A stretch of 64,000 nucleotides of DNA from Streptomyces sulphureus DSM 40104 (GTDB lineage Bacteria; Actinomycetota; Actinomycetes; Streptomycetales; Streptomycetaceae), in the NCBI RefSeq assembly GCF_000381025.1, contig NZ_KB905819.1:1-64000 (forward strand). The letters are read 5' to 3'. Both the position numbers and the translations under genes were made by a program. The notes below the pieces were generated by a model. The model saw nothing but the letters and a program-made list of their open reading frames with translations. It was not told where the DNA came from and searched no databases. Shown piece by piece: positions 1 to 7,754 of the stretch. Each line of letters begins with the position of its first letter. The stretch's first letter is position 1.

Positions 1-604
1 CGCGCTCGACGTGCTCGAAGTACGCGAGGTCGCGCGGGTGGATGTGCCAGGAGAGTTGCCCGGCGGGGGTGGTGAGGTAGAGCAGGTGCCAGCCGGGCTC
101 GTCCACGTCGGTCGCTGGTGCGAGGACGGCGGGTGCGAGGGCGGCGAGCCAGGCGAGGAGTTGAGCGCGCTCCTGGTACGCGCCGTCGCGTTCTTCCTCG
201 GCGAGCCGCCGGGCCTGGTGCGGGGTGAGTGCGTCGGGGGCGACCCGCTGGACGACCAAGGTGTATCTCTCGGGCGATTCGGCGACCTTGACGTCCATGG
301 CGATGGTCTCGGTGTAGTTGGGGGCGTCGCCGAGCATGGCGCGCGCTGCGCCGACCCAGTGGGCCAGCAGTTCACGCGCGGGCTCGATTTCCATGGTCAC
401 GCCGCGGCGGAAGTCCATGGACCTCAGGCCGGTTTCGTCCATCTGCTTCTGGACCCAGCGCTCGCGCGCCTCGGCGTCGCGGCCGTCCAGTTCGATGAGC
501 AGTTCGTCGCGCTCGGCGTAGAGGGCGTCGAGTTCGGCGTCCGTGATGGTGCTCGCGGTCGGCTGCTGCCGAGCGTTCCCGGTGGGGGCGTTGGGCTCGG
601 TCAT
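1..604 (-). CDS. phage-element hypothetical protein, truncated by window edge
   Basis: An open frame starts at ATG (604-602) and runs off the left edge after about 201 codons. Its start overlaps the stop of the upstream gene as ATGA, so it continues the same operon. The product begins MTEPNAPTGNARQQPT, has an acidic, probably helical segment (ERDELLIELDGRDAEARER), and near the visible end reads HLLYLTTPAGQLSWHIHP. From memory, the PAGQLSWH segment is typical of a hypothetical family in Streptomyces prophages, usually followed by a WDGH motif that would lie outside the window. Function unknown. Confidence 0.75.
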   Translation of the reverse strand, partial: MTEPNAPTGNARQQPTASTITDAELDALYAERDELLIELDGRDAEARERWVQKQMDETGLRSMDFRRGVTMEIEPARELLAHWVGAARAMLGDAPNYTETIAMDVKVAESPERYTLVVQRVAPDALTPHQARRLAEEERDGAYQERAQLLAWLAALAPAVLAPATDVDEPGWHLLYLTTPAGQLSWHIHPRDLAYFEHVER

Positions 605-924
605 CGGGTCGGCTCCTCGGCGACGGGGCGGGTGCACTCGTCGTGACGGTCGCAGCGGCACCGTCCGCAGCCGATGCACCACTCCAGCGGTGGTGCCTCG
701 CACGCCGGGCAGGTCGCGATCTCCTGCAACGCGGCGAGGAGTTCGGGGATCTTGTCGAGGGGCACGCTGCTGCCGGGCGCGTCGGTGCGGAAGTGCACGC
801 CGCGCCCCTGCTCGGGAATGTCGGCGGTGGTGATCAGGAGCCGGTCGCCGTCCACGTCGGCGTGGTGGAAGCGCGGCGGCTGGGGGTCCACGAAGGCGAC
901 AAGCGTGGTCGTCTGGTCGGGCAT
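601..924 (-). CDS. small Cys-rich phage-element protein
   Basis: 107 residues, ATG start overlapping the previous stop and ATGA overlap with the next gene. The N-terminal two thirds look like a compact alpha/beta domain beginning MPDQTTTLVAFVDPQP. The C-terminal third holds CPACEAPPLEWCIGCGRCRCDRH, with six Cys and a terminal His arranged as CxxC pairs, so a structural zinc site is likely. No family is recognised. The operon position suggests an accessory replication or host-takeover protein, but this is only inference. Confidence 0.7.
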   Translation of the reverse strand: MPDQTTTLVAFVDPQPPRFHHADVDGDRLLITTADIPEQGRGVHFRTDAPGSSVPLDKIPELLAALQEIATCPACEAPPLEWCIGCGRCRCDRHDECTRPVAEEPTR

Positions 925-1124
925 CAGTGGGTCTCCTGTTGGTCGGTGGTGAGCGGGAGTTCGGTCTGGCCGGGCACGTGGCGCACCGGCGGCCGGTCAA
1001 CAGCCGCGGAACGCACAGCCGTTGGGGGTTGGAGTGCGCGGCGGCAGACCGGACCGAGGCCCGCGGCGCGCGATACGGGGTCGCGGAGGGCCCGGCCGCA
1101 TCCGGCGCAGCGGCGGGCGGTCAT
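924..1124 (-). CDS. DUF6011-like zinc-binding small protein
   Basis: 66 residues. The N-terminus reads CAGCGRALRDPVSRAAGLGP followed by VC, matching the CxxCGRxLxxxxSrxxGxGPxC pattern common in small actinophage proteins (DUF6011 type), presumably a treble-clef-like zinc site. The rest is proline-rich and ends LTTDQQETH. Both ends overlap neighbouring genes. The family's role is unknown. Confidence 0.75.
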   Translation of the reverse strand: MTARRCAGCGRALRDPVSRAAGLGPVCRRALQPPTAVRSAAVDRPPVRHVPGQTELPLTTDQQETH

Positions 1125-1546
1125 GCGGCGAACAGATCAAGCTGGCTGTCCGGACGCGTCCGGACACGGCGGACACGCTTCGGCGGGGCCTCGGGCGCGC
1201 GCCGAGCCAGGCGCCAGCCGCGCGCCGTCAGCCGCCAGACGGCGATCCTGTGGCCCTTCGTCGCCCGCGAGGTGGACGGCACCCATACCCCGGTCGGCTC
1301 GATCACGCCGGTGTTGTGGAGTGCGGATATCGCCGCGCCGAGGAACCCGTGTGCCAGCTCGGGCAGGTGCTCGCGCATCAGGTTCGCGGAGAACTCGCCG
1401 TGCTCCCGGGCGACGGCGACCACGGCCTGGAGGACGAGGTGCCGATCCCACTCGGTCGCGCGGGCCGCGATGTCGGCGAGGGTGGCGTCGCGGTCGAGGG
1501 CGGCCAGGCGCTCGGCGACGGACACAGCGTGGTGCTGAGTGGCCAT
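1121..1546 (-). CDS. phage-element hypothetical, possible winged helix
   Basis: 141 residues, coupled to both neighbours by short overlaps. The segment EHGEFSANLMREHLPELAHG, then AISALHNTGVIEPTGVWVPS and HRIAVWRLTARG, reads like a winged-helix fold: helices, recognition helix, then beta wing. The Arg-rich tail ends SQLDLFAA. Similar proteins occur in Streptomyces prophages, where they are thought to bind DNA. No catalytic motif is visible. Confidence 0.7.
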   Translation of the reverse strand: MATQHHAVSVAERLAALDRDATLADIAARATEWDRHLVLQAVVAVAREHGEFSANLMREHLPELAHGFLGAAISALHNTGVIEPTGVWVPSTSRATKGHRIAVWRLTARGWRLARRAPEAPPKRVRRVRTRPDSQLDLFAA

Positions 1547-1893
1547 CAGGCGGCCTCCATCGTGGTGGTGACGGGGCGGAGCGGCTGGGGTGGCAGGGCG
1601 TCGAGGGCGCGTTCGAGTTCGCCGGCGAGCTGTTGCCAGTGGGTGGCGCGGTGGGTTCCGGCTTTGACGCCGGCGGCGACGTAGAGCGCCTCAACGAGGC
1701 GGTCAGCGGCGCGGATGTCGGCGAGGTCGATGCGGATCACGGGGCGCCTCCTTGCGGTTCGCGGGGCTGGTGGTTCGAGGGGCTGTGTGGCGTTCTGCGG
1801 GGCGTTCTCGGTGGTGGCGGTCGCGGGGGGCGTGTGTGGGCTGTGGGGGCGTGTGGCGGCTGTGTGGGGTGGTTGGTGGGGTGGTTGTGTCAT
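1546..1893 (-). CDS. phage-element hypothetical with Pro/Thr-rich N-terminus
   Basis: 115 residues. ATG at 1893 overlaps the upstream stop (ATGA), which supports this start even though the first 50 residues are low-complexity Pro/Thr/His. The folded part begins about residue 51 (VIRIDLADIRAADRLVEALY) and ends in a helix (WQQLAGELERALDALPP). An internal GTG at about residue 51 is an alternative start. Family and role not recognised. Confidence 0.6.
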   Translation of the reverse strand: MTQPPHQPPHTAATRPHSPHTPPATATTENAPQNATQPLEPPAPRTARRRPVIRIDLADIRAADRLVEALYVAAGVKAGTHRATHWQQLAGELERALDALPPQPLRPVTTTMEAA

Positions 1894-2702
1894 GAGGCTT
1901 GCTGGTGGTGGGTGGGGAGGCAGTGGGTGTGGGTGGTGCGGCCGGGTCGGGGGACCATGCGGTCGCCGCAGGTGGTGCAGCGGGCGAAGCCGAGCGGCTG
2001 GCGCGGCTGGCGCGGGTCGGCTTCGGTGGTTGGGGGGTTGTCGTGGGGATCGGGTTGTTGTTCGGGACCCCGATCCACGTGAGGTTGGGAGTCCTCCTCA
2101 ACCACGTCATGGGGTAGTTCCTTGGCTATCCCTGGGTTGTTCGGGTCGCGGTCCCCCGAACCAATCGGGTCGCGGTCCCCCGAACTCCAACGGGGCGCGG
2201 TCCCCCGAACTTCTTCTGTCGTACCGCCGGTAAGTTCAGGTCGCGGTCCCCCGAACTGGTTCGGGTCGCGGTCCCCCGAACTCTCGGGGTCGTCCGTCCA
2301 GGGCGCCGGGGCCTTCCCCGGCGCCCTACGGGAGCCGGCGAGGGCCTGCTCTCCGGCCGCCCAGTCGGGCATCGGGTTGAGGACGAGGACGTACAAGGTG
2401 GCCTTGCCGCGCTTCTGCTCACCCTTGACGGCGACGACCCCGGCGGCGATGGCCGCGCGCAGGTAGCGGCGGCAATCCTTCTCGTCCGCACCGGCCGCGC
2501 GGGCGATGTCCTGGATGCGGATGGGCTTCCCGTCGGCGAAGCGGAGTTCGCCGGAGGCGGAGGCCATGGAGCGGAGCGCGTAGAGCAGCGTGAGGATGCT
2601 GCGGCGCAGCTTCACGGGCATCTCGCGCGACCAGCGCCACGCCAGGGCGTTGCCGTAGGCGTGCGGAACGCTGCCGCTGCGCTGCTGCTCGTCTGTGCTC
2701 AC
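1890..2702 (-). CDS. winged-helix protein with internal repeats, possible replication initiator
   Basis: 270 residues, GTG start. The N-terminal 110 residues form a helix-turn-helix/winged-helix domain (RRSILTLLYALRSMASASGE, KPIRIQDIARAAGADEKDCR, GKATLYVLVLNP). Residues about 140-187 are a low-complexity stretch in which GDRDP alternates with frame-equivalent GGPRP and RGTAPR words, encoded by the DNA repeat at 2146-2281. The C-terminus has a CTTCGDRMVPRPG zinc-ribbon-like motif. A DNA-binding N-domain plus iterons inside the gene resembles replication initiators of actinomycete elements, but no catalytic Rep motif is visible. It could equally be a regulator. Confidence 0.7.
   Translation of the reverse strand: MSTDEQQRSGSVPHAYGNALAWRWSREMPVKLRRSILTLLYALRSMASASGELRFADGKPIRIQDIARAAGADEKDCRRYLRAAIAAGVVAVKGEQKRGKATLYVLVLNPMPDWAAGEQALAGSRRAPGKAPAPWTDDPESSGDRDPNQFGGPRPELTGGTTEEVRGTAPRWSSGDRDPIGSGDRDPNNPGIAKELPHDVVEEDSQPHVDRGPEQQPDPHDNPPTTEADPRQPRQPLGFARCTTCGDRMVPRPGRTTHTHCLPTHHQQAS
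2146..2281. repeat. five-copy iteron-like direct repeat
   Basis: Five copies of CGCGGTCCCCCGAAC lie at about 2147-2161, 2171-2185, 2196-2210, 2241-2255 and 2267-2281, all in one orientation. Spacing is 24-26 bases except about 45 between copies three and four. They sit inside the winged-helix gene and are read as Asp/Gly/Arg/Pro-rich low complexity. Copy 15-mers are identical while the spacers vary, which suggests selection on the DNA sequence. Confidence 0.85.
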
Positions 2703-2774
2703 GTGTCCTCGGCTCGGTCGTGCTGGGTGGGGAGGGAGGAGAGCGGGGCCGCCGCGTGGACGGCCCCGCGGCGG

Positions 2775-2978
2775 CTACTCGCGGCCGGGCTGCTCGGCTG
2801 CGGCGTCCTTCTCGAACTGTTCGGCGACGTGCCGCAGGACGTGCGCGGCGGCGGCCTTGCTCATGCCGTTGGCTGCGGCCTCGATGGACACGGAACCGTC
2901 GGCCGAGCCTGGGCGGACGATGACGAAGGCGAGGGCGTCGCGGCCGTCGATCGCGGCCATGGAGGTGGTGGGGTTCAT
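2775..2978 (-). CDS. small phage-element hypothetical protein
   Basis: 67 residues starting MNPTTSMAAIDGRDAL at ATG 2978, which overlaps the upstream stop. One predicted domain: a beta strand (ALAFVIVRPG), then amphipathic helices (NGMSKAAAAHVLRHVAEQFE). No known motif. A 72-base gap separates it from the winged-helix gene downstream, the only sizeable gap in this part of the operon. Confidence 0.65.
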   Translation of the reverse strand: MNPTTSMAAIDGRDALAFVIVRPGSADGSVSIEAAANGMSKAAAAHVLRHVAEQFEKDAAAEQPGRE

Positions 2979-3484
2979 ACGGTGCTCCTGTTCGGGCAGT
3001 GGGGGCGGTGGGTGTCGCGGATGGTGGCGGCGAAGCGCGGGACGGCGTCCCCGGACGCGCTGTCGGTCCAGCCGCAGTGCGGGCACTGGTAGTCGGCGCT
3101 CGGGTAGCGGACCCAGCGGCCGTGGGCGTCCTGCTCGCCGAGGTCGACGCGGAGGTCCGTGACCGCGGGGGCCGCGCTGACGGCGGCCTGGGCCGCGCGG
3201 TAGACGTGCGGCGAACTGCGGCGCTTCCCGGAGGCGACGGCGCGGGCGTCGATCAGCGCACTGGTGCCGAGCGGGGAAACCGTGGTCCAGGCGCCGGCGG
3301 GCATGCCCGGCCCGGGGTCGGGCTCGGGGCGTCCGGCGAGGGCCGCGGGGGTGTGCGCGGGGCATCGGAGTCCGGTTCCGTACAGGCGCACGGTCTTGGT
3401 GCCGCAGTGGCGGTGCTCGGCGCCGAGCCAGTGACCGCATGTGGCGGGGGTGCCGGGTGCGTGGGCGCTTTCGTGGCTGGTCAT
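2975..3484 (-). CDS. phage-element protein with several Cys/His pairs
   Basis: 169 residues, ATG start overlapping the RuvC-like gene's stop. The N-terminus has CGHWLGAEHRHCG and a later C, reminiscent of small zinc-binding modules. The C-terminal part has YQCPHCGWTDSASGDAVPRF with HRPHC following, a classical C2H2-like arrangement seen in many phage hypotheticals. The middle (SALIDARAVASGKRRSSPHV) is helical. Two zinc sites are plausible. Function unknown. Confidence 0.7.
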   Translation of the reverse strand: MTSHESAHAPGTPATCGHWLGAEHRHCGTKTVRLYGTGLRCPAHTPAALAGRPEPDPGPGMPAGAWTTVSPLGTSALIDARAVASGKRRSSPHVYRAAQAAVSAAPAVTDLRVDLGEQDAHGRWVRYPSADYQCPHCGWTDSASGDAVPRFAATIRDTHRPHCPNRSTV

Positions 3485-4110
3485 CGTGCTGCCGCCGGGA
3501 GGGTGTCGGGCCAGGCGATGCCGTCCAGCGCGCGGCGCTGTTTCTGGGGGACGGGCACGGTGGGGTGGCCGAGCCAGTCCAGGCCCATGGCGGCCATGAC
3601 TGCGGCGTCGGCCTCGTCGTAGCGGCCGGGTCCCTCGCACCGGACGCCGAGCTGCTCGACGGCGAAGGTGTGCACCATGCCCTTGGTGATCCGCGCCCGA
3701 CGGGTCTTGGGCTCCTGCTGCGCCGGGTTGGCGCGGCCGGTGGCGTAGATGGCGCGGCTGTGCGGGGTGGCGACGGCGTAAGGGATGCCGCGGGTCCACA
3801 GGGCGTGGGTGATGCCCCACCACAGGCCGGCCCGTTCGTGGTGCCCGGCCTGCAACTGCTGCCCGTACGCCGGGCCTTCGATCACCACCATGTCGGCGGC
3901 CTTGATGCGGTCCTTGATCTCGGCCAGAAGCCACCCGAACCGGCGGTGCCCGGTCAGCCGCTTGGGGCGGAGGGCGTCGGCCCAGTCGGCTCCGGCGATG
4001 CCAGTGGAGGTGAGGGAGGGGTCGATGCCGATGACGAGGGGGCGGGGCCCCGCCGCGCCCGGCCGGGTGGCCGGGGCGGCAGGGTCCAGCTCGAAGAGGT
4101 CGACGTTCAC
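3481..4110 (-). CDS. RuvC-like Holliday junction resolvase
   Basis: 209 residues from GTG 4110. RNase H-fold acidic residues are visible: Asp in LVIGIDPSLTSTGIAG, Glu in MVVIEGPAYG, and the paired acidic motif YDEADAAVMAAMGL. These match the RuvC catalytic DEDD layout, including the DPSLTSTG loop. Phage and plasmid RuvC-like nucleases cleave branched DNA during replication or recombination. It is translationally coupled to an exonuclease gene, so the two probably act together on replication intermediates. An upstream ATG exists, but homology starts just after the GTG. Confidence 0.88.
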   Translation of the reverse strand: MNVDLFELDPAAPATRPGAAGPRPLVIGIDPSLTSTGIAGADWADALRPKRLTGHRRFGWLLAEIKDRIKAADMVVIEGPAYGQQLQAGHHERAGLWWGITHALWTRGIPYAVATPHSRAIYATGRANPAQQEPKTRRARITKGMVHTFAVEQLGVRCEGPGRYDEADAAVMAAMGLDWLGHPTVPVPQKQRRALDGIAWPDTLPAAAR

Positions 4111-4838
4111 CGGTCGTCTCCGTCGCGGGGAGCCGGGATGAGCGGCCAGTCGGTGCGGACGGCATCGGCCTGGTGCTCCTTGCCGGGGGTCCGCCGGAAG
4201 TAGGCGGCCAGTCCCTCGGCCTGGTCCCGGGCCCATGCCACCTGCTTCTCGTGCAGGAACGACAGCTCGGCGTCGGCCAGGGCCGGTTCCCGCTGGGCGA
4301 TGCGCCAGGCGACGCGGCAGGCGGCGATGGCGTCGGCATCCGAGCTGTGCGCCCCGTTGAGCGTCACGCCGTAGTGGCGGCAGAGGTCTTCAAGCTTCCG
4401 GCCGCCGCGCCTGTATCGGTCGATCTTCTTGTCCAGCACGCGCGGATCGATGACCCGCAGCAGTTCGCCCCCGATGTCGGTGAGGGGCTGCACGCGGTGG
4501 CGGCGAGCTTCTCGGTCGAGCAGGGTCAGGTCGAACTGTGCGTTCATGGCCACGAGGGGGATACCGGCGAGGACGACTTGGGAGAGGGCGGCGACGATCT
4601 GTTGGACCACCTCGCCCGCGGGCTGTCCCTCGGCGCGGGCCCGCTCGGTGGTGATGCCGTGCACGGCGGCGGCACCTTCGGGGATCTCCACGCCGGGGTC
4701 GGCGAGCCACGTCGCCGACTGGGTGGGAAGCCCGCCGCCGCACTGGACGACGCAGGCCGTGACGATGCGGTCTGTTTCGACGTCGGTGCCAGTGGTCTCC
4801 AGGTCGAAGCCGCACATGCGGCCCGTGTGCCAGCTCAT
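4107..4838 (-). CDS. DnaQ-like 3'-5' exonuclease (DEDDh)
   Basis: 243 residues. Exo I motif is GFDLETTGTDVETD (residues about 10-23), Exo II is MNAQFDLTLLDREA, and Exo III is AHSSDADAIAACRVAW, with the His and Asp of the DEDDh subclass. No polymerase domain follows, so this is a stand-alone exonuclease of the epsilon-subunit fold. The C-terminal helical tail is unassigned. It overlaps the genes on both sides by four bases. In the element it most likely trims or proofreads during replication or recombination. Confidence 0.9.
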   Translation of the reverse strand: MSWHTGRMCGFDLETTGTDVETDRIVTACVVQCGGGLPTQSATWLADPGVEIPEGAAAVHGITTERARAEGQPAGEVVQQIVAALSQVVLAGIPLVAMNAQFDLTLLDREARRHRVQPLTDIGGELLRVIDPRVLDKKIDRYRRGGRKLEDLCRHYGVTLNGAHSSDADAIAACRVAWRIAQREPALADAELSFLHEKQVAWARDQAEGLAAYFRRTPGKEHQADAVRTDWPLIPAPRDGDDR

Positions 4839-5932
4839 GCCCGACCCCCCTTCAAGTCAGCGAGGAAGGACCGCAGCCGCTTGACGCTGGCGGTAGACGG
4901 GTGCAGTCCGTCGTTGGCCTGCGCGAACCGCTGCTCGACCTCGGCCGTGGACCATCCGTGCTTCCCGGCGGCGGCGATGATGTCGAACCACACGTCTTCG
5001 GGCACCTCGTCGGGCGTCTCGTCGTCCGGGACGATCTCGGCCTCCACCAACTCCGGGGCCGACTCGGAACCCTGCTCCTGCGGGCCCGAGCCGTGCGCCT
5101 CCTGCCTCAGGGCCTCGCCCCGGGCTCGCAGAGCGGCAGCGATCTGGTCGTCCATGTGCCCGGCCTGCACCGCCTGCGTCCACAGCTCGCCCACGGCGTC
5201 CGCCGTCGTGGCAGCCTCAGCGAGCGCCACGTAGTCCGGACGCGGCGCCTCCAGCGCGGCACGCTCTGGGGCGGTCGCCACGGCAGCCGTGCTGGTCTGC
5301 CCGGCCATCAGCGCGGACGGCGCGATGTCGATGTCAATCGTCGGCACCATCCACCGCCGCGTCTGCCCGTCCCGCTTCGCGGTGCGCTCCTCCAGCCCGA
5401 GGTACGCCTCGACGTAGCCGCCGGCCTTGGCCAGCAGCTCGGCGACGCCGGGGAGTTCGACGGCGGCGTAGTAGCCGTGGGACTCCAGCCGCCACACTCC
5501 GACGCCGGGAACGTCGCGGAGTACGACGTTGAGGCGGGTGGTGGGCTTGCACTCGCGGCGCTCGGGGTCCGGGCCGCACGGGCACGCCCGGTCAGTGAGG
5601 AGTTCGGTGATTCCGTCGCAGCGGCGTTGGCAGCCGCCGCCGGACCACAGCTCGTAGTACTGGGAGACGGGCTGCGGCGGGACGAGGATCGGCACCCGGC
5701 GGGCGTCGGTGATGACCTCGTGGGCGGCGGGACCGCCGTTGGCGGGGGTCCAGTCCGCCACGGTGCCGCCGTACAGGGCGGCGACCTTCTCCAGCAGCGG
5801 CCGGGACGCGGAGGTGAAGCGGAACCGGTCCAGCTTGGCCGGGCGGGTCTTGCCGGACTGGGTCGGTGCGGTGACGCCGATACGGATGCGTCCCAGCTCG
5901 CGGGTGCGCTGTTGCAGGTCGAGAATCGGCAT
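4835..5932 (-). CDS. phiC31 gp3-like protein (recombination directionality factor family)
   Basis: 365 residues from ATG 5932. The first 210 residues carry features I associate with the gp3-like family: MPILDLQQRTRELGRIRIG, LDRFRFTSASRPLLEKVA, the Cys cluster GGGCQRRCDGITELL with CPCGPD, and LESHGYYAAVELPGVAELL. The C-terminal 150 residues are acidic and probably flexible, ending in an HTH-like helix pair. phiC31 gp3 switches a serine integrase to excision, but homologues are widespread in actinomycete elements lacking such an integrase, and this element has a tyrosine integrase. A DNA-metabolism role is therefore as likely. Confidence 0.8.
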   Translation of the reverse strand: MPILDLQQRTRELGRIRIGVTAPTQSGKTRPAKLDRFRFTSASRPLLEKVAALYGGTVADWTPANGGPAAHEVITDARRVPILVPPQPVSQYYELWSGGGCQRRCDGITELLTDRACPCGPDPERRECKPTTRLNVVLRDVPGVGVWRLESHGYYAAVELPGVAELLAKAGGYVEAYLGLEERTAKRDGQTRRWMVPTIDIDIAPSALMAGQTSTAAVATAPERAALEAPRPDYVALAEAATTADAVGELWTQAVQAGHMDDQIAAALRARGEALRQEAHGSGPQEQGSESAPELVEAEIVPDDETPDEVPEDVWFDIIAAAGKHGWSTAEVEQRFAQANDGLHPSTASVKRLRSFLADLKGGRA

Positions 5933-6849
5933 CAGGCAGCCCTCTCCTCGTGGCTGGTGGTCGGCAGGGTGAGGGCGTCTCCGACGACGCCCTTGGCGGT
6001 GGTGCGCTGGAACTCGGCGATGTCCCGCGCGTGGAGGAACGCGGCGAACTCGCGATCCCCGCAGGCAACGGGCACGGGCCGGTAGCCCTCGGGCCGCAGG
6101 TGCAGCACGATCCCGGTGTCGTGGACCTTGGGCAGCGGCACCTTCGTGCCGTCCCGCAGCCACCCGATCTCGGCGTGCGCGTAGGCGGACATCTGCAACC
6201 CGGCTTCGGCGTAGACGCCCTTGACGTCCAGCTCACCGCCGGTCTTGGTGTCGCCCATGAACACGGCATCCGCCGGGGCCTTGAGCGCGGCACTGATCAG
6301 CGGGGATCGCAGCAGGTAGTCGAGCGTCCCGGCGTAGCCCTCGCGGTAGTTGGCGATGACCATCTCCGACGCCTCGAATGTGACCTGCCACTCCTCAACG
6401 AAGCGGAGGAAGTGCGACAGGTACGGGGCGATTTCGTCGTCTTCCAGCAGCTCGGCCGGAATCGGCTGGCCCAGGACGTGCGCCTCGATGACGGTGTGCA
6501 CGGCGGAGCCGATGTCAGCGCGAGCGTCCTTCTTGCGGGTGTGGGCCCGGCGCAGCCAGTCGTACGCCTCCGCACGGTCCTCCGGCCGCAGCGAGGCCCG
6601 GACGAGGTAGGGGAGGTTGTCCAGCGCGGTCTCGGCGGTCAGGTTCCCCGCCCAGAAGACCAACGCTTCCTTGGGCATGCCCTGCGACAGGATGGTGGTG
6701 ACCGAACGCAACTTGACCTTGGAGTCGAGCGGGTCCCGGTACCAGCCCTGGGAGCGGCGGGGGATGCGGTCGGAGCCGGTCGGCGCGCTCTTGGTGGAGC
6801 GGCGGCCGGCGGCCGGGGCCGAAGCCCCGGCCAGCGCGGTGTTCGTCAC
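5932..6849 (-). CDS. PD-(D/E)XK nuclease family protein
   Basis: 305 residues. Residues about 100-140 (ARADIGSAVHTVIEAHVLGQ) fit the RecB-like N-helix with its Glu. GYAGTLDYLL supplies the GxxD Asp, MGDTKTGGELD supplies D-x-K, and EAGLQMSAYAHAE supplies the QxxxY helix. Together these are the full RecB/Cas4-type catalytic set. The stop overlaps the gp3-like start by one base (TGATG). Likely a single-strand or end-processing nuclease in phage recombination. Confidence 0.85.
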   Translation of the reverse strand: MTNTALAGASAPAAGRRSTKSAPTGSDRIPRRSQGWYRDPLDSKVKLRSVTTILSQGMPKEALVFWAGNLTAETALDNLPYLVRASLRPEDRAEAYDWLRRAHTRKKDARADIGSAVHTVIEAHVLGQPIPAELLEDDEIAPYLSHFLRFVEEWQVTFEASEMVIANYREGYAGTLDYLLRSPLISAALKAPADAVFMGDTKTGGELDVKGVYAEAGLQMSAYAHAEIGWLRDGTKVPLPKVHDTGIVLHLRPEGYRPVPVACGDREFAAFLHARDIAEFQRTTAKGVVGDALTLPTTSHEERAA

Positions 6850-7139
6850 GCGGCATCACCGCCGTACCCGAAGCCGAAGTCGTGACCGTCGCTGTGACCG
6901 TCGGCCTTGAGGCACTGGCGGCCGTGCGCGGGCTCGGCGGTCCGGCACTGGTCGGCCAGGACCTTGCCCCGCGGTATGGCTGCTACGGAGGCCGCTACGG
7001 CGAGGGCGAGGGTGGCGTGCACCTGCGCCTCCGCGGCGAGCGCGGCCCCGGTGACCGAGTCGGCGCCGTCGCCGTAGGTGTAGTGGTGCGCCATGTCAGC
7101 GAGGCGCTCGGCCTCGCGGAAGTGCTCGGGTCCGGTCAT
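6846..7139 (-). CDS. small phage-element hypothetical protein
   Basis: 97 residues from ATG 7139. An alanine-rich helical core (AEAQVHATLALAVAASVAAI) is followed by QCRTAEPAHGRQCLKADGHSDGHDFGF. The last segment resembles a C-x(n)-H-G-x-QC motif seen in small zinc-binding phage proteins. Overlaps both neighbours. Function unknown. Confidence 0.65.
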   Translation of the reverse strand: MTGPEHFREAERLADMAHHYTYGDGADSVTGAALAAEAQVHATLALAVAASVAAIPRGKVLADQCRTAEPAHGRQCLKADGHSDGHDFGFGYGGDAA

Positions 7140-7381
7140 TGGGCGGCCTCCGGTTCGGGCAGTGTGCGGATCTCGGCGAGGGCCTGGCCGTACGCGGCGC
7201 ACCAGCCTTTGCAGTAGGTGCGCTCGGGCTCGCGGGAGCCGTCGACTCGTACGCGGGTCATGCCGTTGGGGGCGCGGCCGGTGTACTCGTGGCCGCAGCG
7301 GTCGGCGGTGCAGCCGCCGGGGGGCTGGACGGTGCGGCCGGGCTTGGATTGGCCGGTCAGACCTTGATTCCAGTTCGTCAT
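7136..7381 (-). CDS. small Cys-containing phage-element protein
   Basis: 81 residues. Contains CTADRCGHEYTGRAPNGMTR and TYCKGWCAAYGQALAE. Four Cys and one His suggest a zinc-stabilised mini-domain. Coupled to the gene before and after. No family recognised. Confidence 0.65.
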   Translation of the reverse strand: MTNWNQGLTGQSKPGRTVQPPGGCTADRCGHEYTGRAPNGMTRVRVDGSREPERTYCKGWCAAYGQALAEIRTLPEPEAAQ

Positions 7382-7662
7382 CCCGCGTCACCCCGCTCGG
7401 CGGCGCGAGACGGGCGGGACGCCAACTCGCCGCGGAGCAGCTCGACTTCCGCCTCGGCGTCGAGCAGGCGACGCAGGACCGGGGCCATCCGCTCGCCCAT
7501 GTACGCGGCGAGGTTCAGGCAGTGCCAGTCCTCGCGCTGCGTGCTGTGGTCGTGCTCGCGCATGTTCGTGATCGACTCGGCGAAGGCGTCCAGCAAGCTG
7601 TCGGTCGCGGGGCTGGTGTTGCCCAACTGCTCGGTGAGCGCGGCACGCTGCTCGGGGCTCAT
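7378..7662 (-). CDS. phage-element hypothetical, helical
   Basis: 94 residues, almost entirely helical: SPEQRAALTEQLGNTSPATD, then REDWHCLNLAAYMGERMAPV, then a Glu/Leu-rich helix that could form a coiled coil (LLDAEAEVELLRGELAS). The HCLNLAAYMGERM segment recurs, as I recall, in other Streptomyces prophage hypotheticals. Role unknown. Confidence 0.65.
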   Translation of the reverse strand: MSPEQRAALTEQLGNTSPATDSLLDAFAESITNMREHDHSTQREDWHCLNLAAYMGERMAPVLRRLLDAEAEVELLRGELASRPSRAAERGDAG

Positions 7663-7754
7663 CGCTGCTCACCCCCGCCCACCAGGACGACGACCAGCAC
7701 AGCCAGTACGCCGAAGACCGCAGCGGACGCGCACACGATCATCAAGACGCTCAC
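7659..7754 (-). CDS. 31-residue single-pass membrane peptide
   Basis: A tiny frame from GTG 7754 that overlaps the upstream stop (GTGA) and whose stop overlaps the downstream start. It encodes one strongly hydrophobic helix (LMIVCASAAVFGVLAVLVVV) and ends GGGEQR. The coupling on both sides and clear membrane character make it more than a chance frame. Possibly a phage membrane peptide; function unknown. Confidence 0.55.
   Translation of the reverse strand: MSVLMIVCASAAVFGVLAVLVVVLVGGGEQR

Noticed and set aside
643..2082. Long plus-strand frames in the element, up to 479 codons
   Set aside because: They are shadows of the minus-strand operon: no domain, poor start context and Arg/Gly-rich composition typical of antisense high-GC frames.
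2146..2281. Repeat array as a CRISPR
   Set aside because: Repeats are 15 bases with 9-11 base spacers (one of 30), are in a coding region, and there are no cas genes.
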